Positions 34,452 to 43,074 of a stretch of 64,000 bases of DNA are shown one piece after another (position 1 is the first letter of the stretch; the number at the start of each line of letters is the position of its first letter). Under the pieces are notes generated by a model. That model was not told the DNA's origin and did no database searches. It was given only the letters and a program-made list of their open reading frames with translations. The translations under genes and the position numbers were made by a program. The DNA lies in the NCBI RefSeq assembly GCF_051414055.1, contig NZ_JBLKNX010000015.1:101116-165115 (forward strand). The letters are read 5' to 3'. Source of the DNA: Halosimplex halobium. GTDB lineage: Archaea > Halobacteriota > Halobacteria > Halobacteriales > Haloarculaceae.

Positions 34452-35081
34452 TCACCGCGGCGTCGCGACGACGCCGAGGTGGTCGTCGTGGTGGGGGGTC
34501 AGCCGATCGGTCTCCAGCACCTCGTAGGCCGACTCCAGTTCGGCGAGCGCGTCGTCGAACACGTCGGCGGGGTCGCGGGTCACGTCCTCGCTGCGGGCCT
34601 TGACGGCGAGCAGGAGCCGGCCGTCCTCGCGGAGGAACCGGGCGTTCGCCGTCGCCACCTTCGCCTGGCCGCGCGTGGCCACGTCCTGGACGATGGCGTC
34701 GACCGGTTCGACGACGTGGGCGTACGTCTCGGGCTTGCGCGCGTCCTTCAGCAGCGGGAAGAGGTTCCCCCGCGGCTCGGCGGCGTCGAGCAGGTCCCGC
34801 ACCGGTCGGGCGGCGAACTCGACGCCGTAGGTCGGCCCGGCGAAGTCGGCGACGTGGCTGGCCGTCGTCCCCGACGCGGCGCCGAGGTAGAGGACCGTCT
34901 CGCCGCCGACGAGGCCGGTGTCCATCCCGAGTTCGAGCATCGCGCCGAGCTTCGAGCGGTCGGGGTTCCAGGCCCGGTACTCGCCGTCGGTCGGCTCGCC
35001 GTAGTGGGGCTCGCCGCGGGTCGCCAGCCGCTCGCTCCCCTCGAACGCGCGGCGCTCGACGCCCTCCGGGAGGTCGCTCAC
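34452..35081 (-). CDS. flpA: fibrillarin-like rRNA/tRNA 2'-O-methyltransferase
   Basis: The 209-residue SAM-dependent methyltransferase of C/D-box RNPs. It starts MSDLPEGVERRAFEGSERLA and has the SAM motif VLYLGAASGTTASHVADFAG (about residues 63-82), then IVQDVATRGQAKVATANARF. It methylates ribose 2'-OH in rRNA and tRNA, guided by box C/D sRNAs. Its ATG overlaps the stop of nop5 by four bases (ATGA at 35078-35081), giving a coupled nop5-flpA operon, as is normal in archaea. Confidence 0.95.
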   Translation of the reverse strand: MSDLPEGVERRAFEGSERLATRGEPHYGEPTDGEYRAWNPDRSKLGAMLELGMDTGLVGGETVLYLGAASGTTASHVADFAGPTYGVEFAARPVRDLLDAAEPRGNLFPLLKDARKPETYAHVVEPVDAIVQDVATRGQAKVATANARFLREDGRLLLAVKARSEDVTRDPADVFDDALAELESAYEVLETDRLTPHHDDHLGVVATPR

Positions 35082-36046
35082 GCGTCGTCACCTCCGCTCT
35101 CGGCGCCGGTGGCGCCGTCCGCCCCGTCGTCGCTCTCCGACCCGGGACCGCCGTCGTTCCCGCGGATCGTCGCGATGCGCTCGTCGAGTTCGGCGTCGAG
35201 CTCCGGCTTGCGCTCGCCGCTGTAGTGGTCGACGCGGGCGGCGATGGTGAGCTTCCCGGCGAGCGCCCGCGCGGCCGACCCGCGCTCCTCGGGTCGCGTT
35301 CCGCGGACGTACTCGTGGGTGAAGATGACGCCGTGCTTGGGCGAGGGCGCCGACCCGCGGAGGTGGGCGAACAGCGCGTCCTCCGCGCCGAGCACCTGCA
35401 CCGTGCTGCTGGGCTCTCTCGCCAGTTCGTCGAGCCCGCCGGCCAGGGATATCAGCCGCGCCGCCAGCACGGGCCCGGCCATCGCGGCGAGGTTCGGCGC
35501 CACCGACGGCGCCGTCTCCTCGACGTACGCCCGGAGTTCGTCGGCTTCGTCGGCCAGCGCGGCCGTCCGATCGGCGAGCGCGAGGAGCCGTGCCTCGCCG
35601 GGGTCGGCCGGTTCCGCCGGCTCGTCCGGGTCAGCCGGCTCCGCCCCCTCGTTCGAGTCCGAGTCCGACGAGTCCCCGTCACGGCCGGCCAGTTCGCGGG
35701 CGTAGTCGACGCCGGTTCCGGCGTCCTCGAAGCGCGTGCCTGCCCACTCGGCGACCCGCTCGGCGAGTTCGTTCGCCGTGCGCTCGCAGTCGTCCATGGC
35801 CCGGACCGCGTGGATGAGCTGTTTGTCGTCGGCGCGCTCGCGCTCGTGGACGCCCGCACGGGCGGCGGCCGTCGTCGCCTCGTGGAGTCGCTCGTAGTAG
35901 GCCGACTCGTCGGCGGCGAACCCCTCCTCGACGGCCAGGGCCGGCCAGTCGGCGGGCGACTCGGCGGACCCGTCCCGGACTCGCTCGGCGGCGGCCTCGG
36001 CGTCCCCGGGGTCGAGCCCCGCGAACCACCCGGCGTGTTCGGTCAT
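35078..36046 (-). CDS. nop5: C/D-box RNP protein Nop5 (Nop56/58 homologue)
   Basis: The 322-residue protein has the Nop domain with SVAPNLAAMAGPVLAARLIS and EDALFAHLRGSAPSPKHGVI, the RNA- and L7Ae-binding signature of Nop5/Nop56/58. An internal acidic stretch of about 30 residues (Asp, Ser and Pro rich) interrupts the coiled-coil region, and the C-terminus is an acidic tail in place of the usual Lys-rich tail. It scaffolds fibrillarin on box C/D sRNAs. It overlaps flpA. Met 36046 begins the conserved N-terminus. Confidence 0.9.
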   Translation of the reverse strand: MTEHAGWFAGLDPGDAEAAAERVRDGSAESPADWPALAVEEGFAADESAYYERLHEATTAAARAGVHERERADDKQLIHAVRAMDDCERTANELAERVAEWAGTRFEDAGTGVDYARELAGRDGDSSDSDSNEGAEPADPDEPAEPADPGEARLLALADRTAALADEADELRAYVEETAPSVAPNLAAMAGPVLAARLISLAGGLDELAREPSSTVQVLGAEDALFAHLRGSAPSPKHGVIFTHEYVRGTRPEERGSAARALAGKLTIAARVDHYSGERKPELDAELDERIATIRGNDGGPGSESDDGADGATGAESGGDDA

Positions 36047-36102
36047 GCCTCCGGGTTCGCCGCCCGGTCCAAAAAAGCACGCCGGTGTGGCACGCCTCGC
36101 GG

Positions 36103-36309
36103 TCACCTCCGCATCGCCTCGAAGGGCTGGTCGCAGGCGCGGCAGTAGTGCATCGAGCGACACAGCGACGGCCCTTTCGGGTGGTCGCGCTCCGTGGCCG
36201 TCGACCCGCAGTAGGGGCAGGCGACCGGCTCGTCGCCCCCGCTCCCGGCGTCGACGCTCGGGTCCGAGCCACGACCGCCGACCGCGCCGTCGCGCCGGTC
36301 GTCGCCCAT
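36103..36309 (-). CDS. PaaD-type zinc-ribbon protein (detached domain)
   Basis: The 68-residue protein ends with a zinc beta-ribbon reading ACPYCGST and YCRACDQPFEAM, the form normally found at the C-terminus of PaaD (PaaJ) in bacteria. Here it is a separate gene whose ATG overlaps the TGA of paaD by one base (TGATG at 36307-36311). It is the last gene of the paa operon. It could restore the missing ribbon to the PaaD subunit in trans. Confidence 0.75.
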   Translation of the reverse strand: MGDDRRDGAVGGRGSDPSVDAGSGGDEPVACPYCGSTATERDHPKGPSLCRSMHYCRACDQPFEAMRR

Positions 36310-36767
36310 CAGACGCTCACCCCGAACTCCCGGAGCGCCTCCCTTCCGTCCTCCGTGACCCGCTCCAGCGTCCACTCGGGCGACCAGACGAGTCGCACGT
36401 CCGCCCGCTCGACGCCCTCGGCGCTCGCGGCCGCCCGTTCGACCTCGTCGGTGAGCATCGACCGGGCCGGACACCCCGTGTAGGTCAGCGTCATCTCGAC
36501 CGTCGCGACGCCGTCCTCGACGGTCACGCCGTAGATCAGCCCGAGGTCGACGACGCTGACGGGCATCTCCGGGTCCTCGACCGCGCGCAGCGCCGCCCAG
36601 ACCCGCGATTCGGCGCCCGTCGCGTCCGCTCCCGTGGCCGGCAGTTCCCGCTCGTCACCGGATTTCGTATCGCGATATGTGGTGTACGCGCACGCCGTCT
36701 GACCCGGGTCGGTCCCGCCACCGTCGGCCGTGTGACCGTCCGAAGTGTCGAGATCCGGGTCGCTCAC
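36309..36767 (-). CDS. paaD: 1,2-phenylacetyl-CoA epoxidase assembly factor PaaD (MIP18 domain)
   Basis: A 152-residue protein with a MIP18/DUF59 domain: VWAALRAVEDPEMPVSVVDL and TYTGCPARSMLTDEVERAA, including the conserved Cys. It is probably needed to assemble or mature the epoxidase metal centre, by analogy with PaaD. The usual C-terminal zinc ribbon is absent and is encoded next door. Its start overlaps the stop of paaC by four bases. Confidence 0.85.
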   Translation of the reverse strand: MSDPDLDTSDGHTADGGGTDPGQTACAYTTYRDTKSGDERELPATGADATGAESRVWAALRAVEDPEMPVSVVDLGLIYGVTVEDGVATVEMTLTYTGCPARSMLTDEVERAAASAEGVERADVRLVWSPEWTLERVTEDGREALREFGVSV

Positions 36768-37597
36768 GCGTTCTCACCCCGGAGGCGGCGGACTTCGGTG
36801 CGGCCGAGTTCCCGGTAGGTCCCGGTCAGTTCGTCGTGGAGGCGCGGCCAGTGGTCGGTGTGGCTCCCGTCGCGACCGACGGCGGCCGGCAGCAGGTCGG
36901 CGGGGTCCTCCCCGGGGTCCAGCGGGACGCTCACGCCGTGGCCCTCCAGGAACGACCCGACCGTATCGAGCCACTGCCGGCGCATCGCCGACAGCGACTC
37001 CCCGCGGAGCCCGTGTTCCCGGATCGCCTCGCTCCGCTCGCCGGGTTCCCACAGCGTCAGCGCGTGGGGGACGAGTCGGTCGACCGCCGACTGCACCCTG
37101 TCCCGACCGTCCTCGTCGGCGCAGAGCCGTTCGATCCACGTCTGCGCGTGGTCGAGATGGTACGCCTCCTCGCCGCGGATCGTCTCGATCGGGTCGACGA
37201 GTTCGCGGACCCCGGACGCCGCGATCGTGTCGAGACGCAGGTCCTCGGCGGTGTCGTAGAGATAACCCCGGACGACCGCGTCGGCCCAGTCGCCCTCCGC
37301 GAAGGGCAGTTCGACGAGCGTGCTGTGGCGGAAGCGCCCGGGCTCGCGCTCCCAGACGAGTTCCCGTTCGGTGTACCCCAGTTCGCCGAGGGCGTCGAAC
37401 CACACGCGGGCGTGGCCGAGTTCGTCCTGTGCGACGTTCGCGAGCGCCAGGTCCGACTCCAGCGTGGGCGCGACGACCTGCCACTCCGTGTAGCGCTCGG
37501 CGAGGACGAACTCGTCGTCGGCCAGCCGCCGGAGCAGCGCCTCCGCGGCGGCCCGTTCGTCCCCGTCGAGGGCGGCGAGCGGTCGCGGGTCGGCCAT
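36764..37597 (-). CDS. paaC: phenylacetyl-CoA epoxidase structural subunit PaaC
   Basis: The 277-residue ferritin-like protein has LANVAQDELGHARVWFDAL and GEEAYHLDHAQTWIERL, where the di-iron-site helices would lie. In this family PaaC is the structural partner of the catalytic PaaA, so some ligands differ from true oxygenases. It is placed between paaB and paaD. Its ATG shares a TGATG overlap with the end of paaB (37595-37599). Confidence 0.9.
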   Translation of the reverse strand: MADPRPLAALDGDERAAAEALLRRLADDEFVLAERYTEWQVVAPTLESDLALANVAQDELGHARVWFDALGELGYTERELVWEREPGRFRHSTLVELPFAEGDWADAVVRGYLYDTAEDLRLDTIAASGVRELVDPIETIRGEEAYHLDHAQTWIERLCADEDGRDRVQSAVDRLVPHALTLWEPGERSEAIREHGLRGESLSAMRRQWLDTVGSFLEGHGVSVPLDPGEDPADLLPAAVGRDGSHTDHWPRLHDELTGTYRELGRTEVRRLRGENA

Positions 37598-37914
37598 CAG
37601 TCGGTCCCCCCGGATCCCTCCGCTGCGGCCTGCTCGCGCTCGGAGTCGGCGACCTCCTCGGCGAACGTCGCGTCGACGTTGTACGTCGTCGCCCAGCGGT
37701 AGGCCTTGTCGGTCCGGCCGCCGAACGCGGCGTCGTCGGCGTCGACCTCCGTCACCTCCTCGCTCGGGACGACCCAGAGGCTCTCGGTCGTCATCCGGCG
37801 CCCGTGCTGGATCCGGGCGAACAGCGCCGCCAGCTCCCGGTCGGGGGCGTGCACGTCCCCGCAATGGCGGTGGTAGTCGCCCCGGGACTCCTGGCGGAAC
37901 ACCTCCCAGCGCAC
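37597..37914 (-). CDS. paaB: phenylacetyl-CoA epoxidase subunit PaaB
   Basis: The 105-residue protein begins RWEVFRQESRGDYHRHCGDV and has LFARIQHGRRMTTESLWVVP, the PaaB signature, followed by an acidic tail. PaaB bridges PaaAC dimers in the multicomponent epoxidase. Starts at GTG 37914, two bases after the paaA stop. Confidence 0.9.
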   Translation of the reverse strand: MRWEVFRQESRGDYHRHCGDVHAPDRELAALFARIQHGRRMTTESLWVVPSEEVTEVDADDAAFGGRTDKAYRWATTYNVDATFAEEVADSEREQAAAEGSGGTD

Positions 37915-37916
37915 GG

Positions 37917-38867
37917 TCAGTCACCTCCGGCCGCGACGGCACCGTCGTCCGGGGCCCCGCCGTCGCTCGACGCCAGCGCGTCGCGCACCCACGCGGCGGC
38001 CTCCCGGGCCTTCGCCCGCCCGTCGATCTGTTCGCGTCCCTCGGGGTACTCGTTGTTCGCGATGGCGAAGAACTCCTCCCAGTCGAGGTCGTCCTCGACG
38101 ACCTCGTAGTGGTCGCGGTCCTCGTGGTAGCGGATCCGGGGCTCGTCGGGGATCTCCAGGTTGTACTTGCGGGCCTTCGGGACGTACGCGTTGAGGAACT
38201 GGTCCCGGAGTTCGTCGTTGCTCATCGTCTTCAGCCCGACCTCGGCGGCGAAGTCGTGGTGGGTCGACTCCTCGTCGGTCGGGCCGAAGAACTGCAGGAT
38301 GCGCGGCCACCACGTGTCGAACGCCGCCTGCAGCCGCCGCTGTTCGGCGTTCGACCCCGCGGCGAGTTCGCGCATGATGTCCTCGCCGTGTTTGACATGA
38401 AAGCCCTCCTCGAAGCAGATCTTGTCCATCGCGTGGGCGTAGGGCGTCCAGCTCGACCGCTTGAGCGTGGCCTGGCGTTTCATCGCCGCGCCGTCGACGA
38501 AGAAGGCGATCATCGGCGTCTCCGCCCACTCCTCCATCTCGTAGTGGAAGCAGTTGAGGAACTTCCCCTCGCCGCGAGCGAGTTCGTCGAGCATCTCCTC
38601 GCGGGTCTTGACCCCAAGAGCTTCCGCCGCGCGGTAGAGCAGCTGGCCGTGGCCGATCTCGTCCTGTACCTTGGCGCTGAACGCCAGCTTCCGGTCGATG
38701 CTCGGCGACTGCCGGACGAACGGCTTCTCCAGGTACGCGCCCATGATCTCGCTGTTGGCGTGGAACTGGAGCATCCGCGTCGCCGCCTCACGGTACTGGG
38801 CGGGCATGTCGTCGGCCGGCCCGAACTCCCGGGGGCCGGCCCGCGCTTTCACGGCGTCGATGTCCAT
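37917..38867 (-). CDS. paaA: phenylacetyl-CoA epoxidase catalytic subunit PaaA
   Basis: The 316-residue ferritin-like di-iron subunit carries AKVQDEIGHGQLLYRAAEAL and CFEEGFHVKHGEDIMREL, the E-x2-H pairs that bind the iron pair. The complex epoxidises the aromatic ring of phenylacetyl-CoA, starting aerobic phenylacetate breakdown. It is the first gene of a tight operon with paaB, paaC, paaD and the ribbon gene. I chose ATG 38867 because the family starts MDxDxVKxRAG and because an upstream TATA-like element at 38921 would place transcription start near 38895, after the other in-frame ATG at 38910. No oxidoreductase subunit PaaE is adjacent. Confidence 0.93.
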   Translation of the reverse strand: MDIDAVKARAGPREFGPADDMPAQYREAATRMLQFHANSEIMGAYLEKPFVRQSPSIDRKLAFSAKVQDEIGHGQLLYRAAEALGVKTREEMLDELARGEGKFLNCFHYEMEEWAETPMIAFFVDGAAMKRQATLKRSSWTPYAHAMDKICFEEGFHVKHGEDIMRELAAGSNAEQRRLQAAFDTWWPRILQFFGPTDEESTHHDFAAEVGLKTMSNDELRDQFLNAYVPKARKYNLEIPDEPRIRYHEDRDHYEVVEDDLDWEEFFAIANNEYPEGREQIDGRAKAREAAAWVRDALASSDGGAPDDGAVAAGGD

Positions 38868-38920
38868 GTCGAGGGCTACGATTCCGGCGCGGGTACGTAT
38901 TGACCCGCTCATATCGTGGG

Positions 38921-38928
38921 TTTTTACG
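38921..38928. promoter_or_regulatory. shared TATA-like element between paaA and its regulator
   Basis: Bases tttttacg lie 24-31 bases upstream of the regulator ATG (38952) and, read on the minus strand, 54-61 bases upstream of the paaA ATG (38867). A single A/T patch may serve both divergent genes. Confidence 0.45.
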
Positions 38929-38951
38929 TTGGGAGAGAGTACCACGCACGG

Positions 38952-39590
38952 ATGATCGAGGAGTGCCTGGTCGTCGAGTTCCGCGTGACGGGCGACGACT
39001 GCCCGCTCGCGCGCGCCTCGGCGGCGGCCGACGCGGCGGTCGACGCGGACCCGCCGCAGCTGCGGACCGACGGGAACGCGCTCGTCCGGGCGAGCGGCCC
39101 CGCGGAGGCGGGCGTGGCCGAAGCGCTCGACGCCGACGACCGGGTCCGCTACCTCCACGTCGCCGACGGGGGCGACCGCGAGACCTACCGCTGTCTCTCG
39201 AAGGCGCCCTGCGTCGTCCACGAGCTGACCGACGCGGGCTTTCTCGTCGAGTCGCTGTGCTACCGGGCGGGCGAGGAGCGCCACCGCGGCGCCGTCGTCG
39301 GCCGGGACGTGCTCCAGGGCGTCCTCGACGCCGCCGACGAGCGGGTCGGTGTCACCGTCGAACGCGCCTCGCCGCTCGGCTCCGACGGCGAAGTGGGCGT
39401 CGCCACCCACTGGAACCTCACCCCGGCGCAGGTCGAAGCAGTCGAGGCCGCCTTCGAACGCGGCTACTTTTCCGTCCCGCGGGAGGCCACTGCCGCCGAC
39501 GTGGCCGACGACCTCGGGATAAGCAAGTCCGCCTTCCTCGAACGCGTCCACCGAGCCGAAGCGACGCTGTTCGACGGGATATTCCGGTGA
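38952..39590 (+). CDS. HTH_10-type regulator, divergent from paa operon
   Basis: The 212-residue protein has a Bat-like C-terminal HTH_10 domain: LTPAQVEAVEAAFERGYFSV, then ATAADVADDLGISKSAFLER and VHRAEATLFDGIFR. The N-terminal 140 residues are a probable sensory domain of the same family. Its position, head-to-head with paaA and sharing the intergenic region of 84 bases, suggests that it regulates the phenylacetate genes, which is an inference. The ATG at 38952 follows a TATA-like element by about 25 bases. Confidence 0.75.
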   Translation: MIEECLVVEFRVTGDDCPLARASAAADAAVDADPPQLRTDGNALVRASGPAEAGVAEALDADDRVRYLHVADGGDRETYRCLSKAPCVVHELTDAGFLVESLCYRAGEERHRGAVVGRDVLQGVLDAADERVGVTVERASPLGSDGEVGVATHWNLTPAQVEAVEAAFERGYFSVPREATAADVADDLGISKSAFLERVHRAEATLFDGIFR

Positions 39591-39793
39591 CGCGCCGCGG
39601 CGGGTTCCGGCCGATATCCCGGCCTGTAAACCACTGAATGCTATATCGATTCGGCAGTCCCGCTCGACGGCCGGACGGGCACCACGCGGTCGGAGACGGG
39701 ACCGACCGATGAGCCTGCAGCGAGCGACGGGGTTCTGACAACTCGATTTCCGTTTTCGTCACGTTCAACGACCGAGAGTCGACCGCACGTTCG

Positions 39794-39806
39794 ATAACAT
39801 ATATCA
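39794..39806 (+). promoter_or_regulatory. TATA element of the acyl-CoA synthetase gene
   Basis: The sequence ataacatatatca lies 24-36 bases before the ATG at 39830, in an A/T-rich patch that stands out from the flanking GC-rich DNA. Leaderless initiation is likely. Confidence 0.6.
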
Positions 39807-39829
39807 TACCCCGGATCTTATAGGGCCGC

Positions 39830-41821
39830 ATGGATGCCCCGGAGCCCGCGGGCCAGTGGTGGGCCGCGGAACAGACCTACACCGACGAGGTCGTCGGGAC
39901 GGACACGCTCGCGGCGATGTTCGAGGCGGCCGCCGACCGCTACGGGTCGGCCCCCGCCCAGCGGTACAAGGGCGGCGTCTACGACCGCTCGCTCGCACCG
40001 GGTGTGATCCAAGCAGCGCCGGACGGCGAGTACGCGGCGATCTCCTACGAGGAGATGCGGTCGGTCGTCCGCCGGCTGGCCGCCGGGTTCCGCGAGTTGG
40101 GGCTGGAGGCCGGCGACCGCGTCGCCATCTTCGCCGAGACCCGCATGGAGTGGGCGCTCGCCGACTTCGCGGTACTGGCCGCCGGCGGGACGGTGACGAC
40201 GGTCTACACCGACTCCTCGCCGAACCAGGTGCGGTACCTGCTCGACGACCCCGACGCGACCGGCGTCGTCGTCGGCGACGAGTCGCTGCTGGAGCGCGTC
40301 CAGGACGTGGAGGCGGACCTGGACCTGTCCTTCTCGGTCGTGATGGACGAGGCGGCGCCGGACGGCCCGGCCGCCGACCGCGACGACGCGCTGACGCTGG
40401 CCGAACTCCACGAGCGCGGCGACGAGGCGTTCGACCGCGAGGCCTACGAGGGGTGGATCGACGAGCGCGACCCCGACGACCTCGCGAGCATCATCTACAC
40501 CTCGGGGACCACGGGCCAGCCGAAGGGCGTCCGGCTCACCCACCGCAACTTCCGGGCGAACGTCAACCAGTGTCGCAAGCGGATGGGGCCCCGGCCAGAC
40601 AAGGGCGAGACGCCGGTCCTCGACGAGGACTCGCGGACCATCTCCTTTCTCCCGCTCGCGCACGTCTTCGAGCGGCTGTCCGGTCACTTCCTCATGTTCG
40701 CCTCCGGCGCGACCGTCGGCTACGCCGAGAGCCCGGACACGCTGCCGGAGGACCTGCAGCTGTTGAGTCCGACGACCGGCGCGAGCGTCCCCCGCGTCTA
40801 CGAGCGGATCTTCGACAACATGCGCGAGCAGGCCAGCGACTCGACGGCCAAGGAGCGGATCTTCGAGTGGGCCGTCGGGGTCGCCCGCGACTACGCCCGC
40901 GCCGAGGGTCCGGGAGCGGTCCTCCGGGCCAAGCGCGCGGTCGCCGACCGGCTGGTGTACTCGACGGTCCGCGAGCGCATGGGTGGGGAGGTGGAGTTCC
41001 TCGTCAGCGGGGGCGGCAGCCTCAGCCGGGAACTCGCCGAGATGTTCCTCGGGATGGGGATCCCCGTCGTCGAGGGGTACGGCCTCACCGAGACGGCGCC
41101 GGTCCTCTCGGTGAACCCTCCCGAGGCGATCCGGCCGGGGACGATGGGGCCGCCGGTGACCGACGTGGACGCCCGCGTCGACGAGTCGGCGGTCGGCGAC
41201 GACCAGTTCCCCGAGGCAGAGGGGCCGGTCGGCGAACTCGAAGTGACCGGCCCGAACGTCACCGACGGCTACTGGAAGGCCGAGGCCGAGACCGACGCGA
41301 CGTTCACCGAGGACGGCTACTTCCTGACCGGCGACATCGTCGAGATCACCCCGGAGGGGTACCTCCGCTACAAGGACCGGCTGAAACAGCTGATCGTCCT
41401 CTCGACGGGGAAGAACGTCGCGCCCGGCCCCATCGAGGACCGGTTCGCGACGAGCGACCGGATCGACCAGGTGATGGTCGTCGGCGACGAGCGGAAGTTC
41501 GTCGGTGCCATCGTCGTCCCGAACTTCGAGGCGGTCCGGCGGTGGGCCGACCGCGAGGGGATCGACCTGCCCGCCGACGACGAGGCGATCTGTCGCGACG
41601 AGCGCGTCCGCGAGTGGGTCGGCGAGGCCGTCGAGGAGGTCAACGCCGACCTCGAACGCGTCGAGCGGATCAAGGCCTTCGAGCTCGTCTCCCGCGAGTG
41701 GACCGCCGACAACGACCTGCTGACCCCCTCGATGAAGAAAAAACGCCGGAACATCCGCTCGGTCCACGACGACGCAATCGAACGGATCTACGAGGAGCGC
41801 GCCGCCGCACCTGCCGAGTGA
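39830..41821 (+). CDS. long-chain acyl-CoA synthetase (AMP-dependent ligase)
   Basis: The 663-residue adenylate-forming enzyme has the P-loop YTSGTTGQPKGVRLTHRN (about residue 223), GYGLTETAPVLSVNPPEA, and FLTGDIVEITPEGYLRYKDR followed by KQLIVLSTGKNVAP. This is the layout of the long-chain fatty acid CoA ligase group (FadD15-like), which makes acyl-CoA via an acyl-adenylate. It lies beyond the HTH regulator and close to the phenylacetate genes, but its motifs do not look like phenylacetate-CoA ligase, so a role in that pathway is not assumed. Confidence 0.85.
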   Translation: MDAPEPAGQWWAAEQTYTDEVVGTDTLAAMFEAAADRYGSAPAQRYKGGVYDRSLAPGVIQAAPDGEYAAISYEEMRSVVRRLAAGFRELGLEAGDRVAIFAETRMEWALADFAVLAAGGTVTTVYTDSSPNQVRYLLDDPDATGVVVGDESLLERVQDVEADLDLSFSVVMDEAAPDGPAADRDDALTLAELHERGDEAFDREAYEGWIDERDPDDLASIIYTSGTTGQPKGVRLTHRNFRANVNQCRKRMGPRPDKGETPVLDEDSRTISFLPLAHVFERLSGHFLMFASGATVGYAESPDTLPEDLQLLSPTTGASVPRVYERIFDNMREQASDSTAKERIFEWAVGVARDYARAEGPGAVLRAKRAVADRLVYSTVRERMGGEVEFLVSGGGSLSRELAEMFLGMGIPVVEGYGLTETAPVLSVNPPEAIRPGTMGPPVTDVDARVDESAVGDDQFPEAEGPVGELEVTGPNVTDGYWKAEAETDATFTEDGYFLTGDIVEITPEGYLRYKDRLKQLIVLSTGKNVAPGPIEDRFATSDRIDQVMVVGDERKFVGAIVVPNFEAVRRWADREGIDLPADDEAICRDERVREWVGEAVEEVNADLERVERIKAFELVSREWTADNDLLTPSMKKKRRNIRSVHDDAIERIYEERAAAPAE

Positions 41822-41916
41822 CCCGACACGATAGCGAGCGCTCATACCTGTCACGCGGCTGAATGGGACGGTCGGATGACGTAATCGCTTTGCCGGACGA
41901 CGCCGCAGGGGTCGAC

Positions 41917-43074
41917 ATGACACCGAGCGGCGGGCGATACGACGCGATCGTTCTCGGAGTCGGGGGCGTCGGGAGCGCGGCGACGTACCGCCTCGCCCGC
42001 CGCGGCGCCTCGGTTCTGGGGCTCGAACGCTTCGACGTGCCCCACGGCCGGGGCTCCTCGCACGGGCGGACGCGACTGCTACAGCGGTTGCTCGACGGCG
42101 ACCCGGCGACGATGGCGCTCGCCGACCGGGCCCACGAGGCCTGGCGCGACCTCGAAGCGGAGACGGGCCGCGACCTGCTGACCGGGACGGGGTCGCTGGC
42201 GGTCGCCGTCGGCGGCGACGACCCCGTCGCGAGCGCCCGCCGCGCCTGCGAACGCCACGGCCTCGACCACGAGTCGCTGTCCGGCCCCGAGCTGTCCGAG
42301 CGGTACCCCGGCTACGATTTCCCCGACGGGGCCGAGGCGCTCTACCAGCCCGACGGCGCCGTCGTCGCCTCGGAACGCGGGGTCGTCGCGCACGTCGCCG
42401 CGGCGCTCGACGCGGGGGCGACGGTCCGGGCGCGCGAACGGGTCGTCGACTGGGAGGCGGTCGACGGCGGCGTCCGCGTCGACACCGACCGGGACACCTA
42501 CTGCGCGGACCGGCTGGTCGTCACCGCCGGCGCCTGGGCGGCCCGGGCGGTCGACGCCCTCGACGGCCTCGTCGAACCCTGCCGTCACGCGACCGCGTGG
42601 TTCGCGCCGAGCGGCGACCGGTCGGTACCGCTCGCGGCCGGCCGAGCGGGGGAAGATGCCAGCGGCTCGCTCCCCCCGTTCGTCGCGACCGTCGACGGCG
42701 AGAACTACTACGGCCTCCCCGGCCGCTCGCTCCCGGGGATGAAGTTCGGCCGGGCGGACTTCCGCCGGACCGCGCCGGACGCGCTCTCCGACCCGACCCA
42801 GGCCGACGAGCGGCCGCTGCGGGCGTTCGCCGAGGAGTACGTCCCCGGCGCCGCGGGGTCGACGCTGCGGCTCTCGACCGGCCTCGTGACGAACTCGCCG
42901 GACGGGCGGTTCATCCTCGACACGCTCGCGGACGGCCGCGTCGCGGTCGCCGCCGGACTGTCCGGCCGGGGGTACAAGTTCGCGCCCGCGCTCGGCGAGG
43001 TCCTGGCGGACCTGACACTCGACGGCGGGACCGACTTCGACATCTCGGAGTACGCGCTCGACCGCTTCGACTGA
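41917..43074 (+). CDS. sarcosine oxidase / N-methyltryptophan oxidase-like FAD protein
   Basis: The 385-residue protein has the FAD Rossmann motif DAIVLGVGGVGSAATYRLAR and the family's RTRLLQRLLDGDPA. It belongs to the MSOX/SolA group that oxidises N-methyl amines. In the family the FAD is attached to a Cys in a C-x-Y-T-x-T-P-D loop; the matching segment here reads TGLVTNSPDGRFIL, with Gly instead of Cys, so covalent attachment of FAD is unlikely. The start at Met 41917 is preferred over the upstream 41863 because the upstream 18 residues do not look conserved. Confidence 0.8.
   Translation: MTPSGGRYDAIVLGVGGVGSAATYRLARRGASVLGLERFDVPHGRGSSHGRTRLLQRLLDGDPATMALADRAHEAWRDLEAETGRDLLTGTGSLAVAVGGDDPVASARRACERHGLDHESLSGPELSERYPGYDFPDGAEALYQPDGAVVASERGVVAHVAAALDAGATVRARERVVDWEAVDGGVRVDTDRDTYCADRLVVTAGAWAARAVDALDGLVEPCRHATAWFAPSGDRSVPLAAGRAGEDASGSLPPFVATVDGENYYGLPGRSLPGMKFGRADFRRTAPDALSDPTQADERPLRAFAEEYVPGAAGSTLRLSTGLVTNSPDGRFILDTLADGRVAVAAGLSGRGYKFAPALGEVLADLTLDGGTDFDISEYALDRFD

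Noticed and set aside
38868..38910. Upstream start for paaA at ATG 38910
   Set aside because: It would add 14 residues not typical of the family and lies before the likely transcription start.
39830..41821. The acyl-CoA synthetase as phenylacetate-CoA ligase (PaaK)
   Set aside because: Motifs and length fit long-chain acyl-CoA ligases, not PaaK.
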